DNA of 64,000 nt from Mediterraneibacter faecis JCM 15917 (GTDB lineage Bacteria > Bacillota > Clostridia > Lachnospirales > Lachnospiraceae), in assembly GCA_001312505.1 (NCBI GenBank), contig BBDW01000001.1:124001-188000 (forward strand), read 5' to 3'. Positions within the stretch are counted from its first letter, which is position 1; the number at the start of each line of letters is the position of its first letter. Below are positions 63,516-64,000 of this stretch, piece by piece. The notes under the pieces were generated by a model. It saw only the letters and a program-made list of their open reading frames with translations, made no database searches and had not been told where the DNA came from. The position numbers were made by a program, and so were the translations under genes.

Positions 63516-64000
63516 ATGATAAACACCATTTTAACATCAATATTTTCATACAATCCCAAAGACTGGCTTTTCCTGTTATTTCTGCTTATCCTTGCTGCCA
63601 TTACCGTACATACTATTTCCTGGTGTGGAAGTGTATTACACAGTGTCACCAATAGTGGAAGACCGTATGCGGTATTTACATTTCGCGCGGATCAGAACAA
63701 AGGAATGTCAACAAATATTTTAATGAATATATTGATTCCTAATATCGTTTTGATCTTTCTGTCAATGTTTTGCTATCACGTGAAGGAATTGGCCTTTGGC
63801 AGAAAATTCTTGATTGTTTACGTGGTAACATATTATATATATCGTGCATTTCTTATTTGTATTTTACTGAACAGAAGAGAATTATATAATGTTCGATATG
63901 AACTTTTTAATGCGGTATTGGGAATCGGAGCAGCCTGTTTTCTGATTAAGTATTTTCTCTGCGAACCGGAAAAAGTATTTATACCGGCTTCTGAACTTGT
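63516..64000 (+). CDS. Multi-pass membrane protein, partial (3' end outside window)
   Basis: The reading frame opens at ATG 63516 and is still open at the window end (~161 residues). It contains about four hydrophobic segments (WLFLLFLLILAAITVHTISW, ILMNILIPNIVLIFLSMFCYH, FLIVYVVTYYIYRAFLICILL, ELFNAVLGIGAACFLIKYF). There is no clear ribosome site beyond a weak AAAGGC. No family motif is visible in the part seen. It may belong to the same accessory island. Confidence 0.5.
   Translation, partial: MINTILTSIFSYNPKDWLFLLFLLILAAITVHTISWCGSVLHSVTNSGRPYAVFTFRADQNKGMSTNILMNILIPNIVLIFLSMFCYHVKELAFGRKFLIVYVVTYYIYRAFLICILLNRRELYNVRYELFNAVLGIGAACFLIKYFLCEPEKVFIPASEL

Overview
The window is a chromosomal segment of a Gram-positive, spore-forming Clostridia bacterium, most likely a Lachnospiraceae (Blautia/Dorea/Mediterraneibacter-like). 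Evidence: the cysS-mrnC-rlmB-sigH order known from Firmicutes, a dnaG-sigA-trmK-nif3 cluster, a GerA/SpoVAF-type sporulation protein, DUF1540 and SEC-C proteins, moderate GC with strong GGAGG ribosome sites, and no outer-membrane genes. All protein family calls come from reading motifs by eye; no database search was run.

Layout. 0-3.6 kb: cysS (tail), mrnC, rlmB, sigH, a CPBP membrane protease, dtd and tRNA-Thr. 3.8-20 kb: housekeeping genes (Nudix, glnS, a MocR regulator, purA, AI-2E transporter, metA, dut, spoVAF-like, degV), then the infC-rpmI-rplT operon with an attenuator leader and an AUU start, and two identical tRNA-Leu genes. 20-28.8 kb: dnaG, sigA, trmK, nif3, a nucleoside kinase and a Lon-like ATPase lacking the protease. 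28.8-42.6 kb: an XRE-aminotransferase fusion, an M20 peptidase, a two-adaptor/one-permease export operon, cardiolipin synthase, pgi and a U32 peptidase pair. 42.5-43.6 kb: a pair of inverted palindromes and an AP2-domain gene. 43.7-55.8 kb: an exopolysaccharide cluster (Alg14/Alg13-like pair, two pyruvyltransferase-like proteins, two FrhB-like Fe-S proteins, three glycosyltransferases, Wzy, DUF1919, Wzx). It ends in a chimeric glmM fragment. 56-64 kb: an accessory island with a holin-like toxin peptide, two decayed IS4-type transposases flanking a probable HEPN-protein operon, and an Abi_2 (AbiF/AbiD-like) HEPN gene followed by a small-RNA transcription unit.

Sequence quality matters for every gene here. 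More than 50 runs of 6-8 G or C are present. In conserved proteins (PurA, GlnRS, DnaG, IF3, Mini-III) and in tRNA-Thr these runs are three bases longer than the family allows, adding a Gly or Pro inside invariant motifs. About 20 other genes or joins carry single-base indels, mostly at homopolymers. I read these as sequencing or assembly errors and give the reconstructed gene span.

The most interesting biology is at the right end: the Abi_2-family HEPN gene with its own downstream terminated small RNA (a possible RNA-antitoxin pair), the separate HEPN-containing operon at 57.6-60 kb, and the palindrome/AP2 locus at 42.5-43.6 kb.
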